A stretch of DNA of 64,000 nt from Sulfuricurvum sp. (GTDB lineage: Bacteria > Campylobacterota > Campylobacteria > Campylobacterales > Sulfurimonadaceae), in contig DYMK01000001.1 of NCBI GenBank assembly GCA_020721585.1, positions 124,001 through 188,000 on the forward strand, given 5' to 3'. This document shows positions 47,473 to 56,578 of the stretch, in pieces. Positions within the stretch are counted from its first letter, which is position 1; every line of letters starts with the position of its first letter. Under the pieces are notes generated by a model that saw only the letters and a program-made list of their open reading frames with translations, was not told where the DNA came from and ran no database searches. Position numbers and translations under genes: made by a program.

Positions 47473-48016
47473 CTTTAATCTTTTTTATCAAGAATATAAA
47501 CCTTTTATCTCAACCTTCAAAGAGACTAGCCATGACAGTGACAATAATTTTTACCTATGCACAAATGAGAGTATTGAAGTCATTAATTTTGATGCTATCA
47601 TAGAAAATATTTATCCTGATTCCAATCTTAGACCAAAATCTTTCGATACCATCTATTTTGATAAAACTAATAATCATATATATTTGATCGAATTTAAAAA
47701 CCAAAGAAAGCCTGACAAGCAAGAGATTGAAGAAAAATTAACAGCTGGAAAAAAAGAGTTTGATTTACTATTGAGTCATTTAAATATCTCTCAAAAAAAT
47801 TATAAATTTATATTTTGCTTGGTATACAATAAATTCATACCCAAAGAAGAGCGACATAAAAGAGGATTGTTCAAAAGTATTACCTTTGCATTTTTGAACA
47901 ACTATAAAGACAAGGGGATTGTTGATGATATATTTACAGAAGATGTAAACTTTTTTTCAAAACAATTCAAAAAGAAAACCACTAAGGATTTACAATGTTC
48001 ACCATCACCTCTTTAA
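47465..48016 (+). CDS. Putative PD-(D/E)XK-like effector, partner of the ATPase
   Basis: 183 residues, no family recognised. 'SFDTIYFDKTNNHIYLIEFKNQ' (59-80) has the spacing of a PD-(D/E)XK nuclease core: D61 (or D66), then E76-x-K78 at the end of a strand. A Lys/Glu-rich helix and 'YKFIFCLVYNKFIP' strand follow; the C-terminus is basic. ATG 47465 overlaps the ATPase stop, so both are made from one message. Nuclease activity is inferred from this motif only. Confidence 0.6.
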   Translation: MADFNLFYQEYKPFISTFKETSHDSDNNFYLCTNESIEVINFDAIIENIYPDSNLRPKSFDTIYFDKTNNHIYLIEFKNQRKPDKQEIEEKLTAGKKEFDLLLSHLNISQKNYKFIFCLVYNKFIPKEERHKRGLFKSITFAFLNNYKDKGIVDDIFTEDVNFFSKQFKKKTTKDLQCSPSPL

Positions 48017-48026
48017 AGATTACCCA

Positions 48027-49232
48027 ATGAAAACCCCAACCATCGCCTGTTTCGGCTACGGAAAAACCACCCGCGCTATCGCCAAAAAATTGGGTTCGTG
48101 TACCTTTTTTGATGATAAATTTACCCAAACATCGCTTGACGAAGAGGGAAATGTCCTTAAGCCCATCAGTGAATTCGACACCTGTGATTTTACCCACTGC
48201 ATCCCCTCTCCGGGCTTTCCCCCCAGTCATACGCTGATCCAAAAAGCGTCCCATCTCATCAGTGAATACGATTTTTTTACCCCGCAAATGCCCTTTAGCA
48301 TTTGGATCAGTGGCACCAATGGCAAGACGACCACCACCCAAATGGTCGAACATCTCTTAAGCGACAAAGGCGCCATCAGTGGTGGTAACATCGGTACCCC
48401 TCTAGCGGATATGTCTCCCGAAGCGCCGATCTGGATTTTAGAGACCAGTTCATTTAGTATGCACTACAACCAAATTTCGCGTCCCAACATCTACGCCCTC
48501 CTCCCTGTGACCCCTGACCATGTAAGTTGGCATGGGAGTATGGAAGCCTATTTTGAGGCTAAACTCAAACCCCTCAGCATGATGAAAGAGGGTGAAGCCA
48601 TTATTTTGCCCAAAATGTTTGCCGATGTTCCGACCAAGGCTTTTAAAATTCTTTATGAAACGGAAAAAGATTTGGCAGAGTATTTTGGATTTGATACCAG
48701 TAAGATCAAATTCAAAGGGGCATTTTTGATGGATGCCCTCATCGCCATGGGGATCGATAAAATTTTGTACGATCGTGTCGATTATGAAAAAATCAACGCT
48801 TTTGTCCTCGACCCTCACCGACAAGAGGAGTTCCGTGATAGTAAAAATCGTCTGTGGGTCAATGACTCTAAAGCAACCAATATTGATGCTACTCTCGCTG
48901 CTTTACGTACATACGGTGCTTATCCCATCCATCTGATTTTGGGGGGCGATGATAAAGGGGTAGAGCTTGAAGAGTTATTCACCCCTCTCAAAAAATACGA
49001 AATTACGATCTATGCCATCGGAGCCAATGCGCTACGCTTAGAAAAATTGTCTCAAGAATACGCGATTCCGTACGTAATATGCCATACCCTTGATGTCGCG
49101 GTGCAACAGATCAAACACAAGCATAACCGCCACAGTGTCGCCATGCTCTCCCCTGCGGCAGCTAGCTTGGATCAATTTACTTCGTATGCGCAACGGGGGA
49201 ATTTATTTAAAGAGTTGGCTCTTAAAGATTAA
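48027..49232 (+). CDS. murD: UDP-MurNAc-L-alanine:D-glutamate ligase
   Basis: 401 residues, Mur-ligase fold with short N-terminal domain. ATP loop 'WISGTNGKTTTTQM', 'ILETSSFSMHYN', 'DHVSWHGSMEAYFEAKL' and 'WVNDSKATNIDATLAALR' define MurD. It lies 10 bp after the ATPase/nuclease pair, which separates it from mraY. Confidence 0.95.
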   Translation: MKTPTIACFGYGKTTRAIAKKLGSCTFFDDKFTQTSLDEEGNVLKPISEFDTCDFTHCIPSPGFPPSHTLIQKASHLISEYDFFTPQMPFSIWISGTNGKTTTTQMVEHLLSDKGAISGGNIGTPLADMSPEAPIWILETSSFSMHYNQISRPNIYALLPVTPDHVSWHGSMEAYFEAKLKPLSMMKEGEAIILPKMFADVPTKAFKILYETEKDLAEYFGFDTSKIKFKGAFLMDALIAMGIDKILYDRVDYEKINAFVLDPHRQEEFRDSKNRLWVNDSKATNIDATLAALRTYGAYPIHLILGGDDKGVELEELFTPLKKYEITIYAIGANALRLEKLSQEYAIPYVICHTLDVAVQQIKHKHNRHSVAMLSPAAASLDQFTSYAQRGNLFKELALKD

Positions 49233-49254
49233 GCTACTCTTTAGGATTTTCAGC

Positions 49255-49260
49255 TATAAT
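49255..49260 (+). promoter_or_regulatory. -10 box for tRNA-Phe
   Basis: TATAAT 17 bp before the mature tRNA 5' end, giving a start about 10 bp upstream of the tRNA. Confidence 0.55.
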
Positions 49261-49277
49261 TACACTCCACAAAACGT

Positions 49278-49353
49278 GGCTAATTAGCTCAGTCGGTAGA
49301 GCAGTAGACTGAAAATCTGCGTGTCCTTGGTTCGATTCCGAGATTAGCCACCA
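49278..49353 (+). tRNA. tRNA-Phe (GAA)
   Basis: 76-nt cloverleaf: acceptor GGCTAAT/ATTAGCC, D arm AGCTCAGTCGGTAGAGC, anticodon loop CTGAAAA with GAA anticodon between TAGA and TCTG, T arm with GGTTCGATTCC, discriminator A and encoded CCA. An integrase stub begins 170 bp downstream, so this tRNA was probably an integration target. Confidence 0.97.
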
Positions 49354-49493
49354 CCCTATAAAACAATCCCCTCTAATACATTCCAAAAAGATCAATTAAA
49401 CCCCCTAAAATAGGCACTTTGATAGCTATTTATCCTCTAATGCGTACTTATCCCATGCAATAACACCTCATTTCTTAATGTACTTCCTTATAA

Positions 49494-49522
49494 TGTACCT
49501 TATCAATAGAAAAAAAGGTACA
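49494..49522. promoter_or_regulatory. Inverted repeat and -10 before the integrase stub
   Basis: TGTACCTT (49494-49501) and AAGGTACA (49515-49522) form an 8-bp perfect inverted repeat just before the ATG at 49525, next to TATAAT at 49490-49495. It may be an operator or an integrase arm-site relic. Confidence 0.4.
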
Positions 49523-49524
49523 TA

Positions 49525-49911
49525 ATGGCAAACAAAAAAGTACAACCTCTCACCGATACCGCGATCAAAAATGCCAAAGCACGGGAAAAAGAGTACACTT
49601 TATCCGATGGTAACGGCTTACAGCTCGTAATTAAACCTAATGGTCGCAAAGTGTGGGAGATACGGTACACCGTAAACGCCAAAGCCAAAAAGACCACGGG
49701 GGGAACGTATCCCGTCGTCTCTTTAAAAGATGCACGAGTCAAACTGGATGAACTCAAAAACAAAGTACTCAACGGTATTGACCCCATCCAAGAGAAAAAA
49801 GCACTTAAAGCAATTGGCGAATTCGCATTGCAAAGGAATACCCCTAAAAGTTGGCGAATTCGCATTACAAAGGAATACCCTTACAAAGCGTCCTTGGTGT
49901 TTGTTTTCTAG
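49525..49911 (+). pseudogene. Truncated tyrosine-recombinase (DUF4102) integrase
   Basis: The first ~93 residues ('QPLTDTAIKNAKAREKEYTLSDGNGLQLVIKPNGRKVWEIRY' and 'YPVVSLKDARVKLDELKNKVLNGIDPI') are the N-terminal arm-binding domain of P4-type integrases. After about residue 95 the frame enters a tandem repeat and antisense transposase debris, and the core-binding and catalytic domains (~300 residues) are gone. This is the dead end of an element that used the tRNA-Phe site. Confidence 0.88.
49814..49880. repeat. Tandem 30-bp repeat with GCGAATTCGC palindrome
   Basis: TTGGCGAATTCGCATTGCAA... at 49814-49843 is repeated at 49851-49880 with one mismatch (period 37 bp). Each unit has a 10-bp palindrome. 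It sits exactly where the integrase and transposase remnants are broken. Confidence 0.85.
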
Positions 49912-50028
49912 GTTGGTTGCCACCAACCAATTATCTTTAAGTGCTGCAATAAAATCTTTTTTACGTTTGACAATGAATTGGCGGTGTATTAAAACTGACC
50001 TTGCGCACCAAAGAACAATTTTGGCATA
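49876..50028 (-). pseudogene. IS transposase remnant (internal part)
   Basis: Minus-strand frame reads about 50 codons, including 'HRQFIVKRKKDFIAALKDN' followed by W-L-V-A and 'NLENKHQGRFVRV', which resembles the internal part of IS4/IS701-like DDE transposases ('..FI.ALK.NRLVA......KQG.F.R'). It is cut by the tandem repeat at its 3' end and has no start codon. Confidence 0.6.
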
Positions 50029-50067
50029 AAATATGCTTGTGCTTGGATATGAAAACAGATTATTTGA

Positions 50068-50952
50068 TCAGTCCCCTTTTACCCGCGCGATACGTGCTTC
50101 TTCTTGTGATTTGTACAGTTCCGCACACCCACGGGCGAGTTCTCTGATCTTCAAAATATAATTCGCCCGTTCCGTGACCGAAATGGCTTTGCGTGCATCG
50201 AGGGTATTAAAGGTATGGGATGCCATCATGCACAAATCGTAGGCGGGAAGCGGTAATTGGGCCTCAAGGCATCGTTTACATTCAGTGGCTTTGGACTCAA
50301 ATTCGGCAAAGAGCATGGCAGTATCAGCGATTTCAAAATTATATTTACTAAACTCAATCTCCCCCTCTTTGTGGATGTCACGGTAGAGGGTTTTGCCGTA
50401 GTGGTTTTCGCTCCATACGATGTCAAAGACCGTATCGACCCCTTGGAGATACATGGCCAGACGTTCCGTTCCGTAGGTGATTTCGACCGCAACGGGATCA
50501 CACGCGATACCGCCTACTTGTTGGAAATAGGTAAACTGCGTCACCTCCATCCCATTGAGCCACACTTCCCATCCAAGCCCCCACGCACCCAATGTGGGTG
50601 ATTCCCAGTTATCCTCCACAAAACGAATGTCATGATCTTTGAGGTTCAGCCCCAAATACTCCAAACTTTTGAGATACAGCTCTTGGATATTTTCCGGAGA
50701 GGGTTTAATCAATGCCTGAAACTGATAGTAACTCCCCAAACGGTTGGGGTTCTCACCGTAGCGTCCATCGGTCGGGCGACGTGAGGGGGCGACATACGCC
50801 ACTGACCATGGTTTAGAGTCCAGTGAGCGTAAAAACGTAGCAGGGTGAAACGTCCCCGCACCCGCAGGAATATCATAAGGCTGGACGATAGCACACCCTT
50901 GATCATTCCAAAATTGTTGTAGTTTTAAAAGCATATCACCAAAGGTTAGCAT
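50068..50952 (-). CDS. glyQ: Glycyl-tRNA synthetase alpha subunit
   Basis: 294 residues, class II synthetase subunit of the alpha2beta2 type. '[31 protein letters not shown]', '[27 protein letters not shown]' and '[13 protein letters not shown]' are GlyQ signatures. The partner glyS is not in the window. It is flanked on both sides by transposase debris. A TATAAT on the minus strand at 50980-50985 is its probable promoter. Confidence 0.97.
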   Translation of the reverse strand: MLTFGDMLLKLQQFWNDQGCAIVQPYDIPAGAGTFHPATFLRSLDSKPWSVAYVAPSRRPTDGRYGENPNRLGSYYQFQALIKPSPENIQELYLKSLEYLGLNLKDHDIRFVEDNWESPTLGAWGLGWEVWLNGMEVTQFTYFQQVGGIACDPVAVEITYGTERLAMYLQGVDTVFDIVWSENHYGKTLYRDIHKEGEIEFSKYNFEIADTAMLFAEFESKATECKRCLEAQLPLPAYDLCMMASHTFNTLDARKAISVTERANYILKIRELARGCAELYKSQEEARIARVKGD

Positions 50953-51081
50953 ACCAAAATCCCTGTAAAAAAGTGGGGTATTATAGCCAAAGTGAGCTTG
51001 CTATTATGTTATCACGGTGGAGATGATTAGGGAAGTAAAGGGGGTAGAGTGTGAAAATAACCCAATTTACCCTTGAAAAAT

Positions 51082-51225
51082 TTAACTGACATTACGCCAC
51101 AAATTTCTTAAATTAAATTCCTTCCCCGCTAGAAAACGGGTTACTTGATCATGGCTAATCTCGTTGTCCATCATCGCTGATAATCCTGTCGCCGTAGCAA
51201 AACCTCCATTACTGATCAAATAATT
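51082..51225 (-). pseudogene. IS transposase remnant (N-terminal part)
   Basis: A 47-codon minus-strand frame with 'GFATATGLSAMMDNEISHDQ' followed by V-T-R-F-L and then 'NLRNLWRNVS' and a stop. This matches the N-terminus of DDE transposases that begin '..ATGLS.MLD..ISHD..TRFL...'. The rest of the 393-bp gap (50953-51345) holds only the glyQ and pgbA-like promoters. Confidence 0.7.
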
Positions 51226-51306
51226 TCATTATTTTTGTCACGAGGTGATAGGCTAGTGTCATTGGTGGAATACGAATAAAAGTTTAGAATAAAAGGTTTA
51301 ACAAGC

Positions 51307-51312
51307 TATAAT
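51307..51312 (+). promoter_or_regulatory. -10 box for the PgbA-like gene
   Basis: TATAAT preceded by GC and T-rich DNA; ATG follows 33 nt later with AAAGG between. Confidence 0.5.
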
Positions 51313-51345
51313 CCCTCCCACTTACCCCAACAAAGGTTGACGTTT

Positions 51346-52140
51346 ATGCGTATACTATTTTTTCTTTTAATCAGTGTCGGAATACTGGGAGCTTCTTCGA
51401 TTTCAACCCCTCTTTTGGAAGTCCAAGGGCAACGCGGTGCGATTGAAGCACCCCAACTTCAAGTCGGTATGAGTGGCTTTGTAGTGCGTCATTTTGATGC
51501 TACCCACAGTGCGATTATTGCCAATGCCCGTGTGAGCAGTATCAACCCCGCTTCGAGTCGGGCTTTGGTCGAATTTTCCCCTTATGATGGGGTCTATCAA
51601 CGCTCATTGCCCACAGGGTCGTGGAGTCCCAAAGCGCACGATGAAGTGGTCATCGCGTATGATTATGCTCGCGCGTTGCTGATTGCCCCCAATGATGATA
51701 CGTATGCCACTTTGACCACGAAAAATCCGACGGTGCAATGGGTTCACCCCGATATTTACGCCACGTATCTCTCCCGTGAGGGACATCCGACTCCGCTAGC
51801 TAGCGATTTTCACCGTTTTTGTACTTCCTATTCGGTGGGATTACTGTTCGTCCAAAGCGCACAAACCCTCTTTACCTTGGATTGTAAAGATCTAACCCTT
51901 CTTCACATGGCACCCTCAGTGACCACCAGCAAAGAGACCACCCTCCCCTTTTATACCCGTGTTCCTAAAATTCGTGCTGCATGGTGGGGTGAGGGAAGTT
52001 CTAAGCTCACGTCGTATGATCCGTATTATCTTGAAATGATTATTTTAACGAATCCTCAAAATAAAGAACTCTACACCCTCATTAAAGCAAAATTAGGGGA
52101 CAAAAGCCCATTATTACGCTATTTTAGTTTCAAGGAATAA
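51346..52140 (+). CDS. PgbA N-terminal-domain protein
   Basis: 264 residues with a signal peptide (about 1-16, 'RILFFLLISVGILGASS'). The body, 'SGFVVRHFDATHSAIIANARV' to 'KAKLGDKSPLLRYFSFKE', resembles the N-terminal domain of Helicobacter plasminogen-binding PgbA. It lacks the Lys-rich C-terminal extension that binds plasminogen, so that activity is not implied. Likely a periplasmic or surface protein; 2 bp before glcD. Confidence 0.65.
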   Translation: MRILFFLLISVGILGASSISTPLLEVQGQRGAIEAPQLQVGMSGFVVRHFDATHSAIIANARVSSINPASSRALVEFSPYDGVYQRSLPTGSWSPKAHDEVVIAYDYARALLIAPNDDTYATLTTKNPTVQWVHPDIYATYLSREGHPTPLASDFHRFCTSYSVGLLFVQSAQTLFTLDCKDLTLLHMAPSVTTSKETTLPFYTRVPKIRAAWWGEGSSKLTSYDPYYLEMIILTNPQNKELYTLIKAKLGDKSPLLRYFSFKE

Positions 52141-52142
52141 TC

Positions 52143-53528
52143 ATGCTCTCTTCTACTGCCCTTGACTTTTTTATTGCCCTTCTTGGCAAAGAGAATGTCT
52201 ACAGCGATAAAGCCCATCTTATCGCCTACAGCTACGATGCAACCCGTGAAAAATTTCAACCCGATGCGGTCATCTTTCCCCGTCATGAAGAGGATGTAAG
52301 TGCCATTTTAACCTACTGCAATGAGCATCGTATCGTGATCGTCCCCCGTGGTGCGGGGAGTGGTTTTACCGGTGGCGCGCTCCCTTCTTCGGGGGGGATT
52401 GTCCTTGCGTTTGAAAAACACATGAATAAAATTCTCGAAATTGATATGCAAAACATGGTCGCCATCGTCCAACCGGGGGTGGTCAATATGGATCTTCAAC
52501 GCGCCGTGGAAGCGGTGGGACTTTTTTATCCCCCCGATCCTGCCAGTCAAGAGTACTCCACCATCGGGGGCAATGTCAACGAAAACGCGGGGGGTATGCG
52601 CGCGGCAAAATACGGCATTACCAAAGATTACGTCATGGCAATCCGTGCGGTACTGCCCAATGGAAACATCATCAAAGCGGGTAAACGCACCATCAAAGAT
52701 GTCGCAGGGTACAACATCGCAGGGATTCTCATCGCCTCTGAGGGAACCTTAGCCGTGACCACCGAAGTGACCCTCAAACTCCTCTCCAAACCCAAAATGA
52801 CCAAAACCGCGATGGGAATTTTTCCCACAGTCAATGCTGCGATGGAGGCGGTCTACAAGACCATGGCGGGGGGGGTGACCCCTGTGGCAATGGAGTTTTT
52901 GGACAATCTTACCATCCGCGCGGTGGAACAAACCTATCACAAAGGACTCCCTATCGAAGCGGGGGCGATTTTGGTCACCGATGTCGATGGGAACCTCGAA
53001 GAAGATTTGGATTTTCAACTCGAATTGATCCGTAAAATCTTTACTGAAAACGGGTGCAGTACCTTTAAAATTGCCAAAGACAAGCAAGAAGCCTCCGATT
53101 TGTGGTTTGCACGACGCAATGCCAGTCAATCTCTCTCCGTTTACGGATCTAAAAAAATCAACGAAGATGTCACCGTTCCGCGCTCCGCATTACCCGAACT
53201 GTTGGAAAAATTTTATGCCATTGCCAACAAATACAACATCAATATTCCCTGTTTCGGTCACACAGGAGATGGTAACGTTCACACCAACGTCATGGTAAAT
53301 GGCAAAGACCCTGAACAGGTCAAAATCGGCTACGAAGCGATCCGTGAAGTGTTCCAAGCGACCATTGATTTGGGGGGAACCCTTAGCGGTGAACATGGGA
53401 TTGGACTTGCTAAAGCTCCCTATATGTCGATGGCATTTACCCCCGAAGAGATGGCACTGTTTCAGTCGATTAAACTCGCCTTTGATCCCAACAATATCCT
53501 TAATCCCGCCAAAATGGGACTGAACTAA
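52143..53528 (+). CDS. glcD: FAD-linked glycolate/lactate oxidase subunit GlcD
   Basis: 461 residues, FAD-binding PCMH fold. 'VPRGAGSGFTGGALPSSGG', 'EYSTIGGNVNENAGGMRAAKYG' and 'GHTGDGNVHTNVM' with 'SGEHGIGLAKAPYM' are GlcD signatures. It oxidises 2-hydroxy acids; no glcE/F is seen here. Confidence 0.9.
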   Translation: MLSSTALDFFIALLGKENVYSDKAHLIAYSYDATREKFQPDAVIFPRHEEDVSAILTYCNEHRIVIVPRGAGSGFTGGALPSSGGIVLAFEKHMNKILEIDMQNMVAIVQPGVVNMDLQRAVEAVGLFYPPDPASQEYSTIGGNVNENAGGMRAAKYGITKDYVMAIRAVLPNGNIIKAGKRTIKDVAGYNIAGILIASEGTLAVTTEVTLKLLSKPKMTKTAMGIFPTVNAAMEAVYKTMAGGVTPVAMEFLDNLTIRAVEQTYHKGLPIEAGAILVTDVDGNLEEDLDFQLELIRKIFTENGCSTFKIAKDKQEASDLWFARRNASQSLSVYGSKKINEDVTVPRSALPELLEKFYAIANKYNINIPCFGHTGDGNVHTNVMVNGKDPEQVKIGYEAIREVFQATIDLGGTLSGEHGIGLAKAPYMSMAFTPEEMALFQSIKLAFDPNNILNPAKMGLN

Positions 53529-53530
53529 CT

Positions 53531-54439
53531 ATGGGATTTCCCATTCTCCAGAGATTAAAGCAGACCTTTTTTTACTCTGATTTTAAGACCATGATGAGGG
53601 ATATTAAGCTTTTTTTCTTGACGATGTTTGACCGTGACATTACCGTCTATGCCTCAAGTTTAAGTTTTTATACCATTTTTACCGTGGTTCCCTTGCTCAT
53701 CATCTCGTTAAGTTTGATTGCCAATGTTCCCGTTTTTGTCGAACAATATGCCCAGATTCAACAATTCATTTTTGAAAATCTCCTCCCCGGGCAAGCGACA
53801 AATGCGATGGTTAACTATTTGGATTCATTTTTCAAAAATTCCATTCGATTGGGGATGATTGGGTTTATCACCATGATTATCTCCTCCTTGCTCTTTTTTC
53901 AAAATTTTGAGCATATTGTGGGGAAAATCTTCCACTCTCCCAAACGTAAACTCCTTGATGCCATTACCACCTATTGGACGTTGATCACCCTCACCCCCAT
54001 TGTCTTGATTGGTTCTATGAGTCTTAAAGCCTATTTGGAAGCGACGATTACCGGTTTTGCCCTTAATGCCCTTTCGATTTTCCCTTTTTTACTCTTATGG
54101 GGGATTTTTTTCCTCATCTATAAAATTGCGGTCAATGCCAATGTTGTACCACGAGCAGCTGCCATTAGCTCCTTTGTGGTCGCATTGGTGTGGGGATTGG
54201 CAAAAAACAGTTTTGTCCACTACGTCTTTTACAACAAAACCTACGCTACGATGTACGGCTCTTTGTCGGCGTTGATCTTTTTTTTCTTGTGGATTTATGT
54301 CTCATGGATTATTGTCATTTATGGGATGAAACTATGCTATTTGATACATGGCGTATACCAACGTCAACCCGCCCATCACCCCACTAAGCCACACTCCCCA
54401 TCGCCATCGAATAGCCAAGAGGGTGAAAAAAACGCTTAA
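53531..54439 (+). CDS. YihY/BrkB-family inner membrane protein
   Basis: 302 residues with six TM helices; 'YASSLSFYTIFTVVPLLIISLSLIANVP' and 'AISSFVVALVWGLAKNSFVHYVFYNKTYATMYGSLSALIFFFLWIY' are the family blocks. Once mis-named RNase BN; function unsettled. Its 3' 108 bp overlap the convergent comEC 3' end. Confidence 0.9.
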   Translation: MGFPILQRLKQTFFYSDFKTMMRDIKLFFLTMFDRDITVYASSLSFYTIFTVVPLLIISLSLIANVPVFVEQYAQIQQFIFENLLPGQATNAMVNYLDSFFKNSIRLGMIGFITMIISSLLFFQNFEHIVGKIFHSPKRKLLDAITTYWTLITLTPIVLIGSMSLKAYLEATITGFALNALSIFPFLLLWGIFFLIYKIAVNANVVPRAAAISSFVVALVWGLAKNSFVHYVFYNKTYATMYGSLSALIFFFLWIYVSWIIVIYGMKLCYLIHGVYQRQPAHHPTKPHSPSPSNSQEGEKNA

Positions 54440-55600
54440 AAGGGCCACCCAAAAAGGCATTACAATCGTGTGAATCACCGCTGAGGCAAGCAGTGCTTTT
54501 AGGTAAGGGTCAAACATGGCTCCCCACGGGGTCACCCCATGCAAAAGCAACACGAGGGGATAATAGAGATTAAAGAGCAATGAGAGGGGAATAGAACCAA
54601 TATTCCACCAACTAAACGTATGAAACAGCCCCAATGAAAGGGGTAAAAGGGCTAAATAGCACCAGACGTTTAATGCCAAAAAAATCTGCCATGGCTTCCA
54701 GTGACCATAATGGCGGACAAAAACAAAAATGGACAACACCCCCAAGGATGAAAACCAAAATCCCCACGAAAACCACAATCGGGGCAAAAATGCCAACAAT
54801 ACCCCCAAGGTAATCCCCAAAGTCTGAAACGAGACCATTTTGATCCCACGGTCATAGAGCCAATATCCCACGACAATCATCCCAAATGAGCGTACCATAG
54901 GGGGAATACACTCCAGTACCCACAAATACCCAAAAAGCAATCCAAGGACAATCCCAAAAAGATCCCGATTCCCATGACGATACGGAAAATAGCGGTTATG
55001 CAGCCACCGGTAGGGGAAACGGAGAAAAAAATAGGCAATAAGACTCAAAATTCCAAAATGGTAGCCGCTAATGGAGAGGATAGCACTTAACCCCATCGCC
55101 CCTACCAATGCTTGCAAATCGTGCGACATCGGGGTTGCCACAAACAACGCCCCATAAAGCTGTTGCATCCATGGGTGATCGTGCTGTGAAGCGATCCACC
55201 GATACCCTGTTTCTTTGAGGCTCAACGAAGGGTAGAGGGCATACAAGGTTGCATGGGCATAAAACCCCTTGAGATAGTCCCAAAAGGTGACGTTTTTGAC
55301 CTGCAGTTCGACCAGTACTTCGCGTCCTCGCATATCACGAAGATAGGGGCTGAGGGTGCATCGACACACTGCGCCATGGTCTAATTGCACTTTGAGAAAG
55401 GTTTTAGGGTGATGCCCAGCAAAGCGAACCTCTTGGTCAATCACCAACGCACGAACCAACGGATCATGAAAATATTTCAACGCCCGATAGTGATAATACT
55501 CATACCCCAAAGAGAAAAAGGTGACTCCCAGTAGCATGAGCAGAAACCAAAGGGTACTTTTACGATCAAAAAGTTCAATCCTCTCTAGTTTCTGACTCAC
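54332..55600 (-). CDS. comEC: ComEC/Rec2-family DNA-uptake channel
   Basis: 422-residue polytopic protein with the competence domain: an N-terminal OB-like region (about 60-130), 'GLSAILSISGYHFGILSLIAYFF' and 'VRSFGMIVVGYWLYDRG', then TM helices. The metallo-beta-lactamase domain of larger ComEC proteins is absent, as is common in this phylum. It moves single-stranded DNA across the inner membrane. GTG start with GGGAG upstream. Confidence 0.88.
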   Translation of the reverse strand: MSQKLERIELFDRKSTLWFLLMLLGVTFFSLGYEYYHYRALKYFHDPLVRALVIDQEVRFAGHHPKTFLKVQLDHGAVCRCTLSPYLRDMRGREVLVELQVKNVTFWDYLKGFYAHATLYALYPSLSLKETGYRWIASQHDHPWMQQLYGALFVATPMSHDLQALVGAMGLSAILSISGYHFGILSLIAYFFLRFPYRWLHNRYFPYRHGNRDLFGIVLGLLFGYLWVLECIPPMVRSFGMIVVGYWLYDRGIKMVSFQTLGITLGVLLAFLPRLWFSWGFWFSSLGVLSIFVFVRHYGHWKPWQIFLALNVWCYLALLPLSLGLFHTFSWWNIGSIPLSLLFNLYYPLVLLLHGVTPWGAMFDPYLKALLASAVIHTIVMPFWVALLSVFFTLLAIRWRWGVWLSGVMGGLTLVYAMYQIA

Positions 55601-55738
55601 CGACGTTTCTCCCCTATAGCATCCTGACGTGTCGCTTATTGTAACATGAGTATCTTGGTTTAAGTCAATCTATGGGATACTTTCTCCCCTATTCAACCCC
55701 AAAAAAACCAAAATTATACGATAAGTGATGGTGATACG

Positions 55739-56578
55739 ATGAATACAAAAAACACACTATCGGTGTGCTTGTTCCCCGCAGCGGGATATGGAACCCGATT
55801 TTTACCCGCGACGAAAGCGATGCCCAAAGAGATGCTCCCCATCTTAACCAAACCCCTTATCCAATACGGAGTCGAAGAGGCGATGGAAGCAGGCATGAAT
55901 ACGATGGCGATTGTCACGGGTCGAGGAAAGCGCGCCATTGAAGACCATTTTGACATCAGTTATGAGTTAGAACAACAAATCAAAGGGACGTCCAAAGAAA
56001 AAATGCTCTATGGAGTGCGCCACATCATCGACCAGTGTACCTTCTCGTATACCCGTCAAATTGAGATGAAAGGGTTGGGTCACGCGATCTTAACGGGAGA
56101 GACCCTCATTGGCGAGCAACCCTTTGCGGTGGTATTAGCCGATGATTTGTGTGTCAATGAATCCGAGGGGGTATTAACGCAGATGGTGAAATTGTATCAA
56201 CAGTATCACTGTTCCATCGTCGCCATTGAAGCCATTGACCCCTCAAAAACCCATCAATACGGAGTGATCGCAGGAGAAATGATCGAAGAGGGGATCTATC
56301 GTGTCACGACCATGGTGGAAAAACCTTCCCCCAGCGATGCCCCCAGTAACTTAGCCATTATTGGGCGGTATATTCTCACCCCCGATATTTTCGATATTTT
56401 GCGCGAAACTTCGCCCGGCAAGGGGGGGGAGATTCAAATCACCGATGCGCTGATGGAACAAGCCAAACAAGGTAAGGTGATTGCCTACCAATTCAAAGGA
56501 AAACGGTACGATTGTGGGAGTATCGATGGGTATGTCCAAGCCACTATGGAACTTTATCAACAGGAAAAAAGTCAATGA
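55739..56578 (+). CDS. galU: UTP-glucose-1-phosphate uridylyltransferase
   Basis: 279 residues. '[24 protein letters not shown]' nucleotide loop, 'GLGHAI', 'VVLADDLC' and '[12 protein letters not shown]' define GalU. Makes UDP-glucose. Starts a tightly overlapped galU-rmlA-rmlC-rmlD-rmlB operon. Confidence 0.96.
   Translation: MNTKNTLSVCLFPAAGYGTRFLPATKAMPKEMLPILTKPLIQYGVEEAMEAGMNTMAIVTGRGKRAIEDHFDISYELEQQIKGTSKEKMLYGVRHIIDQCTFSYTRQIEMKGLGHAILTGETLIGEQPFAVVLADDLCVNESEGVLTQMVKLYQQYHCSIVAIEAIDPSKTHQYGVIAGEMIEEGIYRVTTMVEKPSPSDAPSNLAIIGRYILTPDIFDILRETSPGKGGEIQITDALMEQAKQGKVIAYQFKGKRYDCGSIDGYVQATMELYQQEKSQ

Noticed and set aside
49814-49880. Tandem repeat considered as a CRISPR remnant
   Set aside because: Only two units with a 7-bp gap, no spacers and no cas genes.
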